This document shows, in pieces, positions 25,001-35,200 of a stretch of 64,000 bases of DNA. This DNA comes from Pyropia yezoensis. Lineage: Eukaryota > Rhodophyta > Bangiophyceae > Bangiales > Bangiaceae. The DNA lies in NCBI GenBank assembly GCA_009829735.1, contig CM020619.1, forward strand, positions 3,726,590 to 3,790,589. Direction: 5' to 3'. The notes beneath the pieces are model-generated. The model was not told the origin of the DNA. It saw nothing but the letters and a program-made list of their open reading frames with translations, and searched no databases. How positions within the stretch are numbered: position 1 is the stretch's first letter; each line of letters starts with the position of its first letter. Both the position numbers and the translations under genes were made by a program.

Positions 25001-26237
25001 GTTCGCAGCAATGCGAAGGTTCTTCTACTGGCCAGCATTAGCCGTTGACGTGGTCGACCACGTAAGGGGATGCCACCCCTGTGCGCGTAACCGCATGAGT
25101 CTACATAGGCAGGCGTCTGCCATGAAGCTATTCCCACCCGATGGGCCCAACGAGCAAGTCGCTATCGACATACTCGGGCCACTTCCGGTAACGGAAGAAG
25201 GGAACACGTACATCCTGGTCATGTCTGACCGCTTCACTAAGCTGTCACGAGCGGCAGCCATCCCGAATGATACGGCATACACCATCATAAACGCAGTGGT
25301 TGACCACTGGATCAGTGCATACGGAGTCATGAAGCAACTCCTCTCCGACAACGGAGCAAACCTTACGTCAGCATTCTGCACTAAGGTCCTGGGCATGTTC
25401 GGTATCGAACCACGTCGGGCATCCGACTACCACCCGCAAACCAACGGGCAGGTGGAGCGGTTGAACCGCACCATCTTCAAGATGCTACAGTGCTACGTGG
25501 CAGAGCACACGAACACTTGGGACAGGCTTCTGTCCGTACTCACCCTGGCATACAATGCCAGGCCGCATCGGAGCACGAACATCGCTCCGCTGGAGTGGGT
25601 CATGCCACTAGGCGTCGGTAACCTGACGCTGCCACCAGGCAGGTGCACTCGGTATGATACACCGAAAGGCCGACCGGCCGAACGTATCCACCTAGCTTGG
25701 TTGGCCAAGCTATCGTGGATGATTCCTAAGCTCAAGGGTGCCCTTGACAGAACACAACTTCGATATAAGAAGAACTTCGACGCCCGGTTACGGGTGCGCA
25801 ACGCAACCCTGGTAACAGGTGACTGGGTCTATATCAGACACCAGAAGTTCCGGGGGAACAAGCTCATGCAACCGGTCAAGGGACCGTACCAGATTCTCCA
25901 CAGAGATGACCACTCTGTTATCTTACACTCCGATACGGAGATCCAACGCATCAGTGTGAATGATGTGACACCTGCTCCGAAGCCGGAACAGCCTCAGCCG
26001 GTACCGGCTGGGTTGCTACATGAAGCTCTTACAACCCACCGGTCAGATGACCCCGTGGGACCGGGTGGGATTCCATACCAAGTAGAGAGCGTGGTCGGAC
26101 ACACCGACCCGGACCTACCAGGACCCTGGTACGTCAAGGTTATGTGGGTCGGATACGACTCACCCACCTGGGAACAGGCGGCAAATACACCCCGCCAACT
26201 CCTCATGCCTTACATGAGGCGACGACGCCTACTGTAA
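22072..26237 (+). CDS. pol region of element B, second copy
   Basis: It is nearly identical to 13846-18011. The reverse transcriptase YLDD lies near 23809, the RNase H aspartates near 24260, the integrase core near 25164-25345 and the chromodomain near 26065-26225. Reverse transcriptase through chromodomain reads without interruption in this copy. It has about one break in total. Confidence 0.88.
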
Positions 26238-26313
26238 CAACCCAACCGACACCGACTTCGGCTGTTGGGGGGTGAGGCTTATACCTACTAAGTAGGGTGT
26301 GACATGGTTACGG

Positions 26314-26409
26314 CAGACTTAGGTTTCTAAGTCAAATCAGACTTAGGTTTCTAAGTCGAACCAAGCTTAGGCAACTAAGTAGAGTCAAGCTTAGGTAACT
26401 AAGTAAAAC
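26314..26409. repeat. Four 24-bp units with internal dyads, second copy
   Basis: The same four 24-bp units as 18088-18183, in the same position between the end of pol and the end of the antisense frame. Confidence 0.8.
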
Positions 26410-26713
26410 CTGAACCTTAATAAGTTAACTTAAAGGTAAAGGCTAACTTCGATAATATCGAAGTAAATAGGGGGCTTACACGGGAGGATGACCTCCCCAA
26501 GCCAAGACACAAAGTGAGGGAGGATGTTCTCCCCAAGCAGGAACCAACCGGAAGAAGTTGGGCGGGAGGCAAGGCACCACTGAGCCAGATGGGGTACTCC
26601 CCCAAAGCAAACAGAGGCAAGCAATGCCCCCAAAGGGGATGAGTTTATACTCACTACTACCCGGCTACCATAAGGGTCACCGGGGCCCTCTCCCTCACAA
26701 CCAATAGCACTCC

Positions 26714-29083
26714 TCAGTGGGTAGACCCACTGCCCGAGGGAGGCCACTCACGCGTAAGCGCGTATACCTCCGTGCTCCACCGGTCGGCAATCTCACGACG
26801 GTCAATCACCCGAGTTACCTCGGTGCATAGCTGGACGGGGGTGCTGCGGCCAGCCTCCACATCCTCCGGAGCTTTCTGGAGGCGGTCCAGCACGCCACCG
26901 AAGCAACGCGCTGACCCAACTAGCGCAGCACCTGGGGGGATATCCCCCCAGCTAACAGAGAGACCCTCCCGCATTGCGCGGGCAACAAGGGCGTCAACGC
27001 CCTCATACCAGAGACGAGGACCCCCGTCTTGTATGACAGGGGCGGGAGCGGACACTGGCGCAGCCAGAGGAGCCAGAGGAGCCGACACGGCTACCACCGG
27101 AGCCGGTGGCACCTGATACGAGGCTCTGTAGGACCCTACCGAAGGGGCTCCACCGTAACCCCGGCGGGGCTCCGCCCGACGACGGGACAACTCACGCTCC
27201 CCACCCGCAGAGCCCCACTCTCGGGGACGACGGCCAACCGCCGCCGGTATCGGGTTACCGAACCACGGGGCAAGGACCTGAAGAGGGTCATGGATAACCA
27301 TGCGAATACCCAGGTCAGGAACGGCCTCGGTGGACGCTTACCCATGGCAACTAGGCTCACCCGGCTGAGTACGCCGGATACGCAACGAGTGACGAGGCAA
27401 GGGGGTAGCCCCAGCCTGCGGGTCCCGGTACGGGGGAAGGGCCAACACCCCAGCCCAGTTCACGGCATCGTGAACAGCCAGCAGGGCCTCGAACTCCCGG
27501 GCCAACCCGGTCTTGGCAGCTATCAGGTCCACGCCCAACTGCGCGATGTGCCGACGGACACCCGTCGGAAAATGAAACAGGCGCCCCTGCCGGCGGACGG
27601 ACAGCAAGAAGGAGGACGCCTGCCCGAGGGTAACCTCAAGGGTGAAGGTACCCTGCAACGGGTGGACCGGCCGGGAGGCCAACACACTCCCGAAGTATCG
27701 GAGACAGGAGCCGGTGTCAAACCGGAAAGCAGGGGCGGGTTCCCACCCCTCCTGCCATAGCGGCGGGCGCACGGGAGTGTATACCGGCGCACGACCGTTG
27801 CCGGTCTGCAACGCACACGTTATATCCGTGCGAAACGCATCCGCCATGACACCATGGTTACGTCGCCAGCTCGACGCCGACTTCAACCCCGCCATAGGCG
27901 GGTAGGGAGCCGTCAACGACAGATACGGGGATACCCCCGGGTAGTCATCAAAGTCGGGATACCGACCGGTACTGCCCACCGTCTCCCCAAACGCAACCGG
28001 CTCCGCCGCCGCCGCAATCCCCCGAGCACTAGCCGGGTAGTCAATCTCCCGCGGCAACGCGGGAGCAATCAGGTCGCATACCCCGAAGGCGGGGTCGAGG
28101 TAGACCTCACCCCGTCCCACCCGAGTACGCCAGAGCTGCGCATGCCGGTCGTCCGGCTGACTCAGGATCCAATGGTGTTCCACTCGCACCGCGCTCGGCT
28201 GGTTGACCAGCCGCACCAACTCCCGCTCCCAACTCGGGTCCACCTTGACGCGCCGGGAGGACTCTCCACGGGGATGGGGCAGGTGGAAGTCCACCCGCAT
28301 CCGCCCATCGGACTCCATTGACTCTTGCACAGTCAGGCCTCGAACCCGAGCCACCAAGTCGAACATCGACATGGCGGGTTGACCCGCCGCCACGGCGACG
28401 CCGCCACCCAACGGGGCAACCCGGGCAGGACCAGGAAGAATAGGGGGCGCCGGGGGATGCCCCACCGGAAGAGGGGCCGGCGCCGGAGCCGCACGCGGCC
28501 GAGGAGGAAGAAGAAGGACGGGCGCCCGCCCGGAGTAACTACCGGAGTCCACAGCCATCGGTGTAGACCCACCTTGACCACCAGACGCCCGCGGCACCGC
28601 GGGCAGAGCATCGCCGCCACCAGGACCCGACGTGGGTACCACGGGGGCAGCACGGGTAGACCCGCTACCCGCCGCAGCGGACACACCAACCGGGCGGGCA
28701 CCTGGGCCGTCTTGACGCGCCGGACTGGACGGGGTGCCAACACCACCATCCGCCACGCCGGCGACACCGTCTTGAGGTAGAGCCACGCCGGTACCGGCGA
28801 CAGAAGTCATCCGGGCCGCCGGAGGAGAAGCGGTAGAAGCCACCGCTGCACGCGGTTGTCCGCCACCCGACGGAGCCGTCGTGCCGCTACACACAGACGA
28901 CAACCCGCCCGGCGCGCCGTCTGGGGCCACACGAACGGTCACCCGGTCGTCCTCGTCCTCCGACGAGCTCGCTAGGAAGCACTCGGCGGCGGTGGCGGAG
29001 ACGGGAACGTCGTCCACCATCACCTCTTCCCCCTCTTCAGGCAGGAGGTCGTCCTCGCCCCCGGGTACCTGGGGGTCCGACAT
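26714..29083 (-). other. Antisense open reading frame region of element B
   Basis: A long frame on the strand opposite gag-pol begins at an ATG at 29083 (MSDPQVPGGEDDLLPEEGEE). The N-terminal 230 residues are acidic and then Pro/Ala/Gly-rich. A more globular section follows (FDLVARVRGLTVQESMESDG, RVEHHWILSQPDDRHAQLWR, SSFLLSVRRQGRLFHFPTGV, EALLAVHDAVNWAGVLAL). The last part (GGVLDRLQKAPEDVEAG, CTEVTRVIDRREIADRW) follows after about one interruption, or is a second short frame. The section with RRQGRLFHFP and LLAVHDAVNWAG resembles RRGMLWHLP and MLRLHKFIEWES in the antisense frame of element A. I find no domain I can name. It does not look like an envelope protein: I see no signal peptide or membrane segment. 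Confidence 0.6.
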
Positions 29084-29674
29084 GGTGCAACCGGGGTGGC
29101 AGGGGCGCCCCTTGCAGAAAAGCCGAGGCCGGCACGACCCGGTACGAGGAACGCTCGCGCGGACGAGCCAGGGAAGCGCGGGCGCCCGCGCTTACGACCA
29201 CAAACGGCCACGAGAAGCGCCGCAGGCGCGCGGGTCGACCCGCGCCCCACGAGGCTACGAACGGGCTCCACCCAGGCACCTGGGCGGGCCGGGGCCACAC
29301 CCCCGTACGGGGCAACCAAGAGGGGTTCACCCCGACACCGCCCCCGCGAAAAGCGGGAGCGGCCGCCCCCATTCACTCGGTAACACGAGAGGGGCTCCCC
29401 TACCACCAGACACCTGGTGGCGGATCCGCTTGCACCACCCCTCGGAAAGGGGGGTCGTGAACAGAACCCGCATCGGGAATTTAACGGTCCGGAAAACGGA
29501 TCGTGTGTGTACCACACAAAGGGGGGCACCTCCCTCAGACAACCTCGAAAAGGGGTGTCTGTCGCGACGGGGCGCAAAGCCCCACCCGACTGGTAAACGG
29601 TCACGCGACCCACTTACATTCGGTAACCCGAATGCAACTCGACCCGAGGACGGGCCGAATCTAAGGGGGGGATA
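29084..29674. other. Untranslated stretch before the 3' LTR of element B, with purine-rich tract
   Basis: I see no convincing coding frame. The last bases before the LTR (CTAAGGGGGGGATA, 29661-29674) form the purine-rich tract expected for plus-strand priming. On the minus strand this stretch would be the leader or promoter of the antisense frame. Confidence 0.55.
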
Positions 29675-30037
29675 TGTAGCAATATGGTTGGCCGTATTGT
29701 AACCCTAATATTAGGGGGGCTACTTCTAACCCTTAACTTTCAATTTGATAGTTCGTACTGGTCACGGTATCTGTAGGTTACGTATGACCAGAGGGACTTG
29801 CATCTTGGGGTGGAGGGTAGTTAGTAGTGTCTCCGAGGGTTTATAACGTGGGGGCCGGCGGCGAATCCACCGCCGGCCAAGGTAGAACAACAAACCCCTC
29901 CCATTTGGGCTCCCATCTTGGTCCCGTGGCTTGCGCTCCAAGGACAGCAACCTTGGCCTCCCGGTGACGTTGGTGCCGATCCCCCTTGGTGAGTGTTCCC
30001 TGAGAGTGGACGTGCGACGGATCCCTCTTGTGCTACA
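29675..30037 (+). repeat. 3' LTR of element B
   Basis: 363 bp, matching 11066-11428 with two differences. It is followed directly by the ATCTC target duplication (30038-30042). Confidence 0.95.
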
Positions 30038-30042
30038 ATCTC

Positions 30043-30957
30043 CTCAAGTAGAGTGAGTTGTCCTGATGAGCACCCCTCCGCAACTAGCTGAGGGGTGAGC
30101 TGTTCCAAACCTTGGATGAGCCGGAGGGGGAGATGCCAGAGCATCCCCCGCCGCTGAGCACAAGACACCCAGGTCGACATGACCTCGAGGAGCCACTGGG
30201 TGGCCAACATGGCCCACACCAGGTGATCAGGGCCAGCCGTCAACATGACGGAGCCGAAGTGGTCAAGCAACCGTGGCAGCAACGCCGGGAACCCGTAGGG
30301 GACCTCAACTTGAGGCCACCACTCGGGCATCTTCGGATAGTACTGCTCCTTGCTGGAAGCAGACTGTTGAGGAAACTCAAGTTGAGCCGAGGTCACCAAG
30401 TAGGGACCTCGCCGGAAGTCTTTCTCCATCCGCACATCAAAGTGATGAGTGTGCGGATCGGCCTCGTGGAGGTACGGGGGGCGAGTTGCCACCGCGTCCC
30501 AAGTAAAGGTCGGCAGGTCGCCGGGACCCGGGATAGTTCCCCCGCGGTCCACCATGGCCTTGGCACGCTGAACGTCCTCAACCTCCTCATCGTCCAGGAA
30601 GGCAAACTGGTCCGTCCTGAAGCCGGCAGGGAACCCGACCCTACGGGGATACTTCTCCCGTAGGCGGTCCCATACCCGACCCATCGCTGCGCCAAGTCGG
30701 CCACAGCGAAGAACAGTCAACCCCTCCTCATATAGAGGCCAAGCGGGGTAAAACCACCGCCCCAAGGCCTCACGCGGGACAACTTGTCCCGCCTCCGGGG
30801 GAGACCCCGCCGTCAACCCAAAGCCGGGTGACGCGGGAGTCCCATCCCCCGGAGCGATCGCGGAGCCCCCGCCGGAAGTCCCGGCGGGCGCTGCACCGTA
30901 GGAGGTGTCCTCCATACGTTCGTCGAGAGAGTCCGTCTCCACCCCCGGGGTCGCCAT
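30043..30957 (-). other. Antisense open reading frame of element A, segment right of the element B insertion
   Basis: The antisense frame of element A starts at the ATG at 30957 (MATPGVETDSLDERMEDTS). It is mildly acidic and Gly/Pro-rich at first, then has aromatic-rich globular segments (GRWFYPAWPLYEEGLTVLR, GFRTDQFAFLDDEEVEDVQ, HFDVRMEKDFRRGPYLVTS, LDHFGSVMLTAGPDHLVWAM, RRGMLWHLPLRLIQGLEQL). It runs to the insertion point of element B. The order and spacing of the FGSV and RRG-L-H-P motifs parallel the antisense protein of element B. The function is unknown. Confidence 0.6.
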
Positions 30958-31295
30958 GGCTCTCCCCAAGTTGGGGAGAGACGCTCTGGCTATCGCGGCA
31001 CGAGACCCGCCTCGAGTTGAGGGGGACTCGGATCGTGGGTATACGGGTGGCCTCCCCAGCGTGGGGCGGCCCAGTGGAAGGTGAAGGGGAGGTGGTGGTG
31101 ATGGTGAAGTGTGAACTGAGGAGAGCAAGCTGCCGAGTGGGCAAGCTTGAGGAGAGGGGCGGTCAACGTGACCGCCTCCACATCCGTGTTACGTACTCGA
31201 TGGGGGACAGCAAGTCGCGCCACCAACGCCGAGACGTGCGTTTACGCACCCCCTCACAGGGCCGACCGGGTCGGTCGGAACTGAGGAGAGGGGAG
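30958..31295. other. Leader region between antisense frame and 3' LTR of element A, with purine-rich tract
   Basis: There is no gene. The last bases (GAACTGAGGAGAGGGGAG, 31278-31295) are the purine-rich tract expected next to a 3' LTR. The open extension of the antisense frame into this stretch lacks an ATG. Confidence 0.55.
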
Positions 31296-31764
31296 TGTGG
31301 CAGTATTGACCCCCAGGTAGGGGGGCAACACGTGCCATGCAAGGGGCGGCAGGCCACTAGCCTGATCCGTTCCTCCCCCTGCATTTGGGTCCATATTCCC
31401 TAAGTTTGGGATAGTTAGCTTAGTAGTAAATCCAACTTGGATTTGAGGGTTTTCTGCATTTATCGTCTTGAATTTTCGTGTGGCCCGGTGGGCAGGTGCT
31501 GGGGTGGGAGATTCTGAGTGGCGAGATTCTGAGTGGACCCTGGGGGGATAAGGGGAGGGACAGCGGGGCTTGGCCCTGCGTCCCCGTCCCGACCAAGAAA
31601 CTGTTGGACCACACACCATCCTCTTGTTTGTCCGTGGGGGGTTTGCCCCACAACAGGGACAGAGTGTGTGCGACTTGCACTTCTTCCGGTTCCCCCGACA
31701 CGGGAGGCAGCCCTTGCACACGGCCCCAACTTGGGTGCCGTGTGTGCATGTGGTTTTTGCCACA
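31296..31764 (+). repeat. 3' LTR of element A
   Basis: 469 bp, matching 3411-3879 with two differences, and followed by the GGCTC duplication (31765-31769). Confidence 0.95.
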
Positions 31765-31799
31765 GGCTCCACGCGACATGAGGCACGGCGGCAATCGGG

Positions 31800-32560
31800 G
31801 CAGGGGGGGATGGCGCCTTTGTGAGTCAGGAATCGGCAGCCGGTGCTGCCCGTGGTGGCCGTGCCAGCGCGCGAGGGGTTGCGGCAGGCCGCGCCCCCCG
31901 CGGTAGCGGTGTCCACGCGCTAGGGCGTGCGGCAGCCGGCGCCCCGCGGGCTGGCGGTGCCCGCGAGTGCGGGGGCGCGGCAGCCGTCGCGGCCAGGGGA
32001 GAGGGTGTCGGTGCGACGGACGACCCGGCAGACGGCGCCACCCCGAGAGGTGGTGTCCGCGCGCCAACGGGCGCGACAGCGAGTGCCCCCCGGGGTGGTG
32101 GTGCCCGCTCGCGAGGAGGTGCGGCAGCCGTCGCGGCAAGGGGAGTGGGCGCCGGCGCGAGAGCGGACTCGCCAACCCGCGCCTCTCTGGTTGGCGGCGC
32201 GCGAGTGGGAGGGGGTCCGGCAGCCATCGCAGCAAGGGGCGAGTGCGCCGGCGTGACGAGCGACCGGGCTGCAGGCGCTGCCCGCGGTGGCGGCGCCCTC
32301 GTGCGAGGCGATGCGGCAGCTGGCGCGCCCCGGGGTGCCGGTGCCCGCGCGAGCGGGCGCGCGGCAAGCGGCTCGACCCGTGGTGGCGGTGCCCGTGCGA
32401 AGGGGCGCGCGGCAAGGGGCTCGGCCCGGGGTGGCAGTGCCCGCGCGAGGGGGGGCGCGGCAGGCGGATCGGCCCGGGGTGCCGGTGCCCGCGCGAGCGG
32501 GGGCGCGGCAGCCGGTGCGCAGAGTGGGCGGCTGGCCGACACCGGCGCGGCGATGTGAGG
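31800..32560. repeat. GC-rich minisatellite with 48-bp period
   Basis: About fifteen imperfect units follow each other. The clearest run is 32335-32525, where each unit is 48 bp and begins with a form of CGGGGTGCCGGTGCCCGCGC. Forty-eight bases are sixteen codons, so several frames on both strands stay open and give periodic Arg/Gly/Ala or Pro/Ala/Arg proteins. That makes frame openness uninformative. Similar sequence lies at 3130-3405 on the other side of element A, so the element landed inside this repeat tract. Confidence 0.75.
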
Positions 32561-32875
32561 CGGCGCCGGTCAGGCGGGCGGTGTCGCCATAGTGGTGGGC
32601 CGGCATAGCAGGGCCGGCGCGGCAGCGGGGCGGAAAGGTGCCTCGACGCGGCGTAGGCGCGCCGACCACGCAGCGGATGCGGACGGTGCGGCCGCAATCG
32701 AATTTTTTGCCAGTATCTGAAAGAAATACAACTTTTTATGTCCGTTTACTTTCACGAAATGTTTTAAATGTCGAGAGAAAACCTTGCAGGCGCCTGGGGC
32801 GGAGGATGCTCCGTGAGAGGCTCTCTGAGCCAATGGTGTAATCACGTGGTGGCTTGTGAGCGAATCAAAGTGCCA
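32561..32875. other. No gene seen
   Basis: GC-rich sequence gives way near 32695 to an AT-rich stretch (to about 32775) and then mixed sequence with a CCAAT motif near 32830. I can support no coding frame. Confidence 0.4.
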
Positions 32876-33064
32876 CCGATCGCGGGTCGCATTCGCAGAA
32901 AAACCCGCGATTCCGAGTATGTGGGACCCGCGGATCGCGGGTCTTGCACCGGCAGACATGGCGCTGAGCGCTCGCAGGAGAGGGGGCCTACCCCGCCACA
33001 GGGCCTCTGAGGAGGGGAAAAACCCGCGATTCTGGCCTGCCTGACTACCCGCGATATCGCGGGC
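32876..33064. repeat. Cluster of CCCGCGAT palindromic motifs
   Basis: Five copies of CCCGCGAT or close variants, in both orientations, lie within 190 bp: near 32878, 32903, 32926, 33021 and 33048. The last is a perfect 16-bp palindrome CCCGCGATATCGCGGG (33048-33063). It could be a multimerised protein-binding site or the remnant of a foldback repeat. Confidence 0.65.
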
Positions 33065-34372
33065 AGATTTCTTGTAGGGGATGGGCGGGGGGGGGAGGGG
33101 GCGGGGGAGGGACGAAGGGGGGCGCGGTCGACCGCGGGAGGAGGTGTGGCGGGCGGAGCTGCCCGCGCGTAGGTCCGACGGCCGGTCTGCCGAGTATGAA
33201 CGGTGGCGCGGGCGACCCCGTACGCCGCGCTGGACTTATACCGGGTACCCTGGAGCGGCCTTGGAAGCACATATCCAAGATACACCGCCCACCCCCCCCG
33301 GAACGCCCCGCCAGCTCACCCCCCTTTTCAGGGGCCAATCAAATTTCAGCACAAATCCGACTCATCGGGTTGTGTCGGTCCGTCACTCCGTCAGCATCCG
33401 CATATAGACATGATATGTACATGTGCACCCCTCCGTATGGCCGTCTCCTGGGGCAATGCTGTTTGTGTACCATTCAAGGCCAAATGTACAGTAATATTGA
33501 CATTCCACGTGTGGAACATTTTATTGACGTTCGTGCCGCAATCGCTCGAAGTCTTGCAGCCATCCTGAAGTACTTCTTGACAGGCTCTTGACTCAACACC
33601 ATCGACTTTTTATACTGGAAGCACAATAGAAGCGCATGACCCTGCGCTTTCATGTGGTGCCGGCCTATAGTGCGTCACGTAAAAAGTGGACGTGCACGTG
33701 TCGTGATCATGTCAGATATCGGCCACTGGACCAATCAACCCACACTGCACGACCTGTGCACGTCCACTTTTTGCGGGACGCAGAGTCTCTGCCATTGCTG
33801 GAGACGAAGCCAGACCTCCAACGCCAGCATATTTCCACTTTTCTTTGTTCGAGCTGAAGAATAGCTCGCAGACAAAAGGTCCTGGAGCTTCCCTGAGTGT
33901 GTTACAGAAAGTGAGCTCAGTGAAAAAAGCTCTGGTCTATGGGCGGGGCCAGATCAGCGGGCTCGGGGTAAAACCAGCTCGTCCCAAGCCCCGCACACAC
34001 GACGCCTTTGTCCACAGCGGGAAGCTGATAAGCAGGGAATGGAGGGGCGCCCTCACCCTTCACCTGCGGGTGCCGACCAGCAGTTCCCGCAGCACGTCCT
34101 CTGGCTCTGGGGACGCCCGGAGCCGACGAGCCGTCGGGCGTGTTGCCCCCGACGGCACAGCTGCAGCGGCGCTGGGTGCGCCCCCGTCTTGAGCCGTCTG
34201 CATCCGGCGTGGGCGGGCACTAGGGAAGGGAATGAGCAAGTCCGAACCGAATGGTGTAGAATTCAAATCAACGGGAGCCCCCCACCCGGTCGCAAGGGGG
34301 GCTGATAGCGAAGCTCTTATCAAGCTCAGGGGTACATCCATTGTCGTCGCCATCACCGTATTCACATTCGCC
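33065..34372. other. Intergenic, no gene supported; carries an inverted repeat
   Basis: A G-rich tract (33085-33160) is followed by sequence of ordinary composition. The notable structure is the inverted repeat at 33671-33782. No frame has convincing coding character. Confidence 0.4.
33671..33782. repeat. Inverted repeat with 34-bp arms
   Basis: Left arm 33671-33704 and right arm 33749-33782 match as reverse complements at about 30 of 34 positions, around a core of AAAAAGTGGACGTGCAC. The spacer of about 44 bp includes GGACCAATCA. It looks like a small foldback or MITE-like sequence, or a strong cruciform. Confidence 0.7.
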
Positions 34373-34700
34373 GGGAGTAGGAATGCCTGTCGTCTGGCCC
34401 CCGCCGACGCCGCCGCCGTTGCCGACTGGTCGCCGCCCTCCCCCCGCCGCCGCCACCGCCGCCGGCTGTACGCTGCCGGCTGGCCACCGTCGCTGCCGCC
34501 GCCGCCGCAGCCGACGCTGCCGCCGGCTCGCCGCCGTAGTCCTCGCCGCCGGCTGGCCGCCGCCGCGGCCGGCCGGCAGCTGGCTTCTCGCGACTGCCAC
34601 GGCCGCTGCGGTTGCCGCCGTCGGCTGGTCGCCGCCCGCCCCCCCCACGGTCGCCCCCGCCGCAGCCGCCGCCGTCGGCGGGCCGCTGGCCCTCCGCCGC
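34373..34700. repeat. CCG-rich repeat, copy 1
   Basis: It starts GGGAGTAGGAATGCCTGTCG and continues with CCGCCG-type sequence. It is similar in order and wording to 35872-36240 in the same orientation (for example both share CTGTCGTCTGGCCCC and GACTGGTCGCCGCC). The open frames across it are by-products of triplet-like composition. Confidence 0.55.
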
Positions 34701-35200
34701 TGCCCCTGCTGCCGCCGTCGGGTGACGGCTGCCCCCGCCACCGCCCGCTGGTTGCTGACCCCCCCCCCCCCGTCGCCGCCGTGGCGTGGCGTGGCTGCGC
34801 TGGTGGTCGGCGAGACGCTGGTCGCTTTAGGTGTTTTGGCGGTGGCGAATGCGGGTGCGGCTGGCCGTAGCCGGGTTGGCGCGGGAGTGTTGCCCGGCGG
34901 GTCGGGATGTCGCCCCCCAGCATCTCCCACCGCGGTAGCTGTCGCTGGGTAGACCCGGCCGGCCGCTCCTCATCCCAGCAGCGGCGGGCGGTCCCGTCCG
35001 CCCGGCAGGCGCGCGCCAACGGTGTTGCCGCGGTCAGCGGCACTGCCTGCCCCGCCAATCCGACGTCGATGGATCGTCGTCGGACAGCGGCATGTGCAGG
35101 TGGGCACGTCTCTGTGTGCCCTGCGGAGGTGTTTTCACGCCAGGCGCGGGGCGCTCTCGTGAGGCGACTGGTCGTCGTTTGCAAGTGGCACCGAATATAT
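34701..35200. other. No gene seen
   Basis: GC-rich flank of the CCG repeat, with mixed composition toward the right. No supported gene. Confidence 0.35.

Larger units (their letters stand above)
11066..30037 (+). mobile_element. LTR retrotransposon B, Ty3/gypsy chromovirus, nested in element A; contains an assembly gap
   Basis: The outer LTRs (363 bp, two differences, about 99.4 percent identical) and the ATCTC duplication show one insertion into the antisense frame of element A. The interior runs LTR, gag, pol, 24-bp repeat array, antisense frame, then a 500-N gap, then the same order again from within an LTR to the 3' LTR. The two interiors (11287-19012 and 19513-27243) are nearly identical, and the few differences I saw are mostly single-base length differences, many in runs of one base. 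It is therefore either one element assembled twice or a dimer sharing a middle LTR. Each copy has roughly one to three breaks. It is young, and younger than element A because it is nested in it. Confidence 0.9.
3411..31764 (+). mobile_element. LTR retrotransposon A, Ty3/gypsy chromovirus, interrupted by element B
   Basis: The element is bounded by two LTRs of 469 bp that differ at two positions (about 99.6 percent identical), and the insertion is flanked by the 5-bp duplication GGCTC (3406-3410 and 31765-31769). Order: LTR, primer-binding site, gag, protease, reverse transcriptase, RNase H, integrase, chromodomain, antisense open reading frame, purine-rich tract, LTR. This order and the chromodomain place it in the chromovirus branch of Ty3/gypsy. 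The pol region carries about one break and the antisense frame is split by the insertion of element B at 11061-11065/30038, so it is broken. The nearly identical LTRs indicate a young insertion, older than the nested element B. Confidence 0.95.

Noticed and set aside
26714-29083. Antisense frame of element B as an envelope gene
   Set aside because: It lies on the wrong strand for an env gene and shows no signal peptide, cysteine pattern or membrane segment.
31420-32697. Minus-strand frame of 425 codons with periodic Arg/His/Pro repeats
   Set aside because: It is a translation of the 48-bp minisatellite and runs into the LTR of element A. All frames stay open because the period is a multiple of three.
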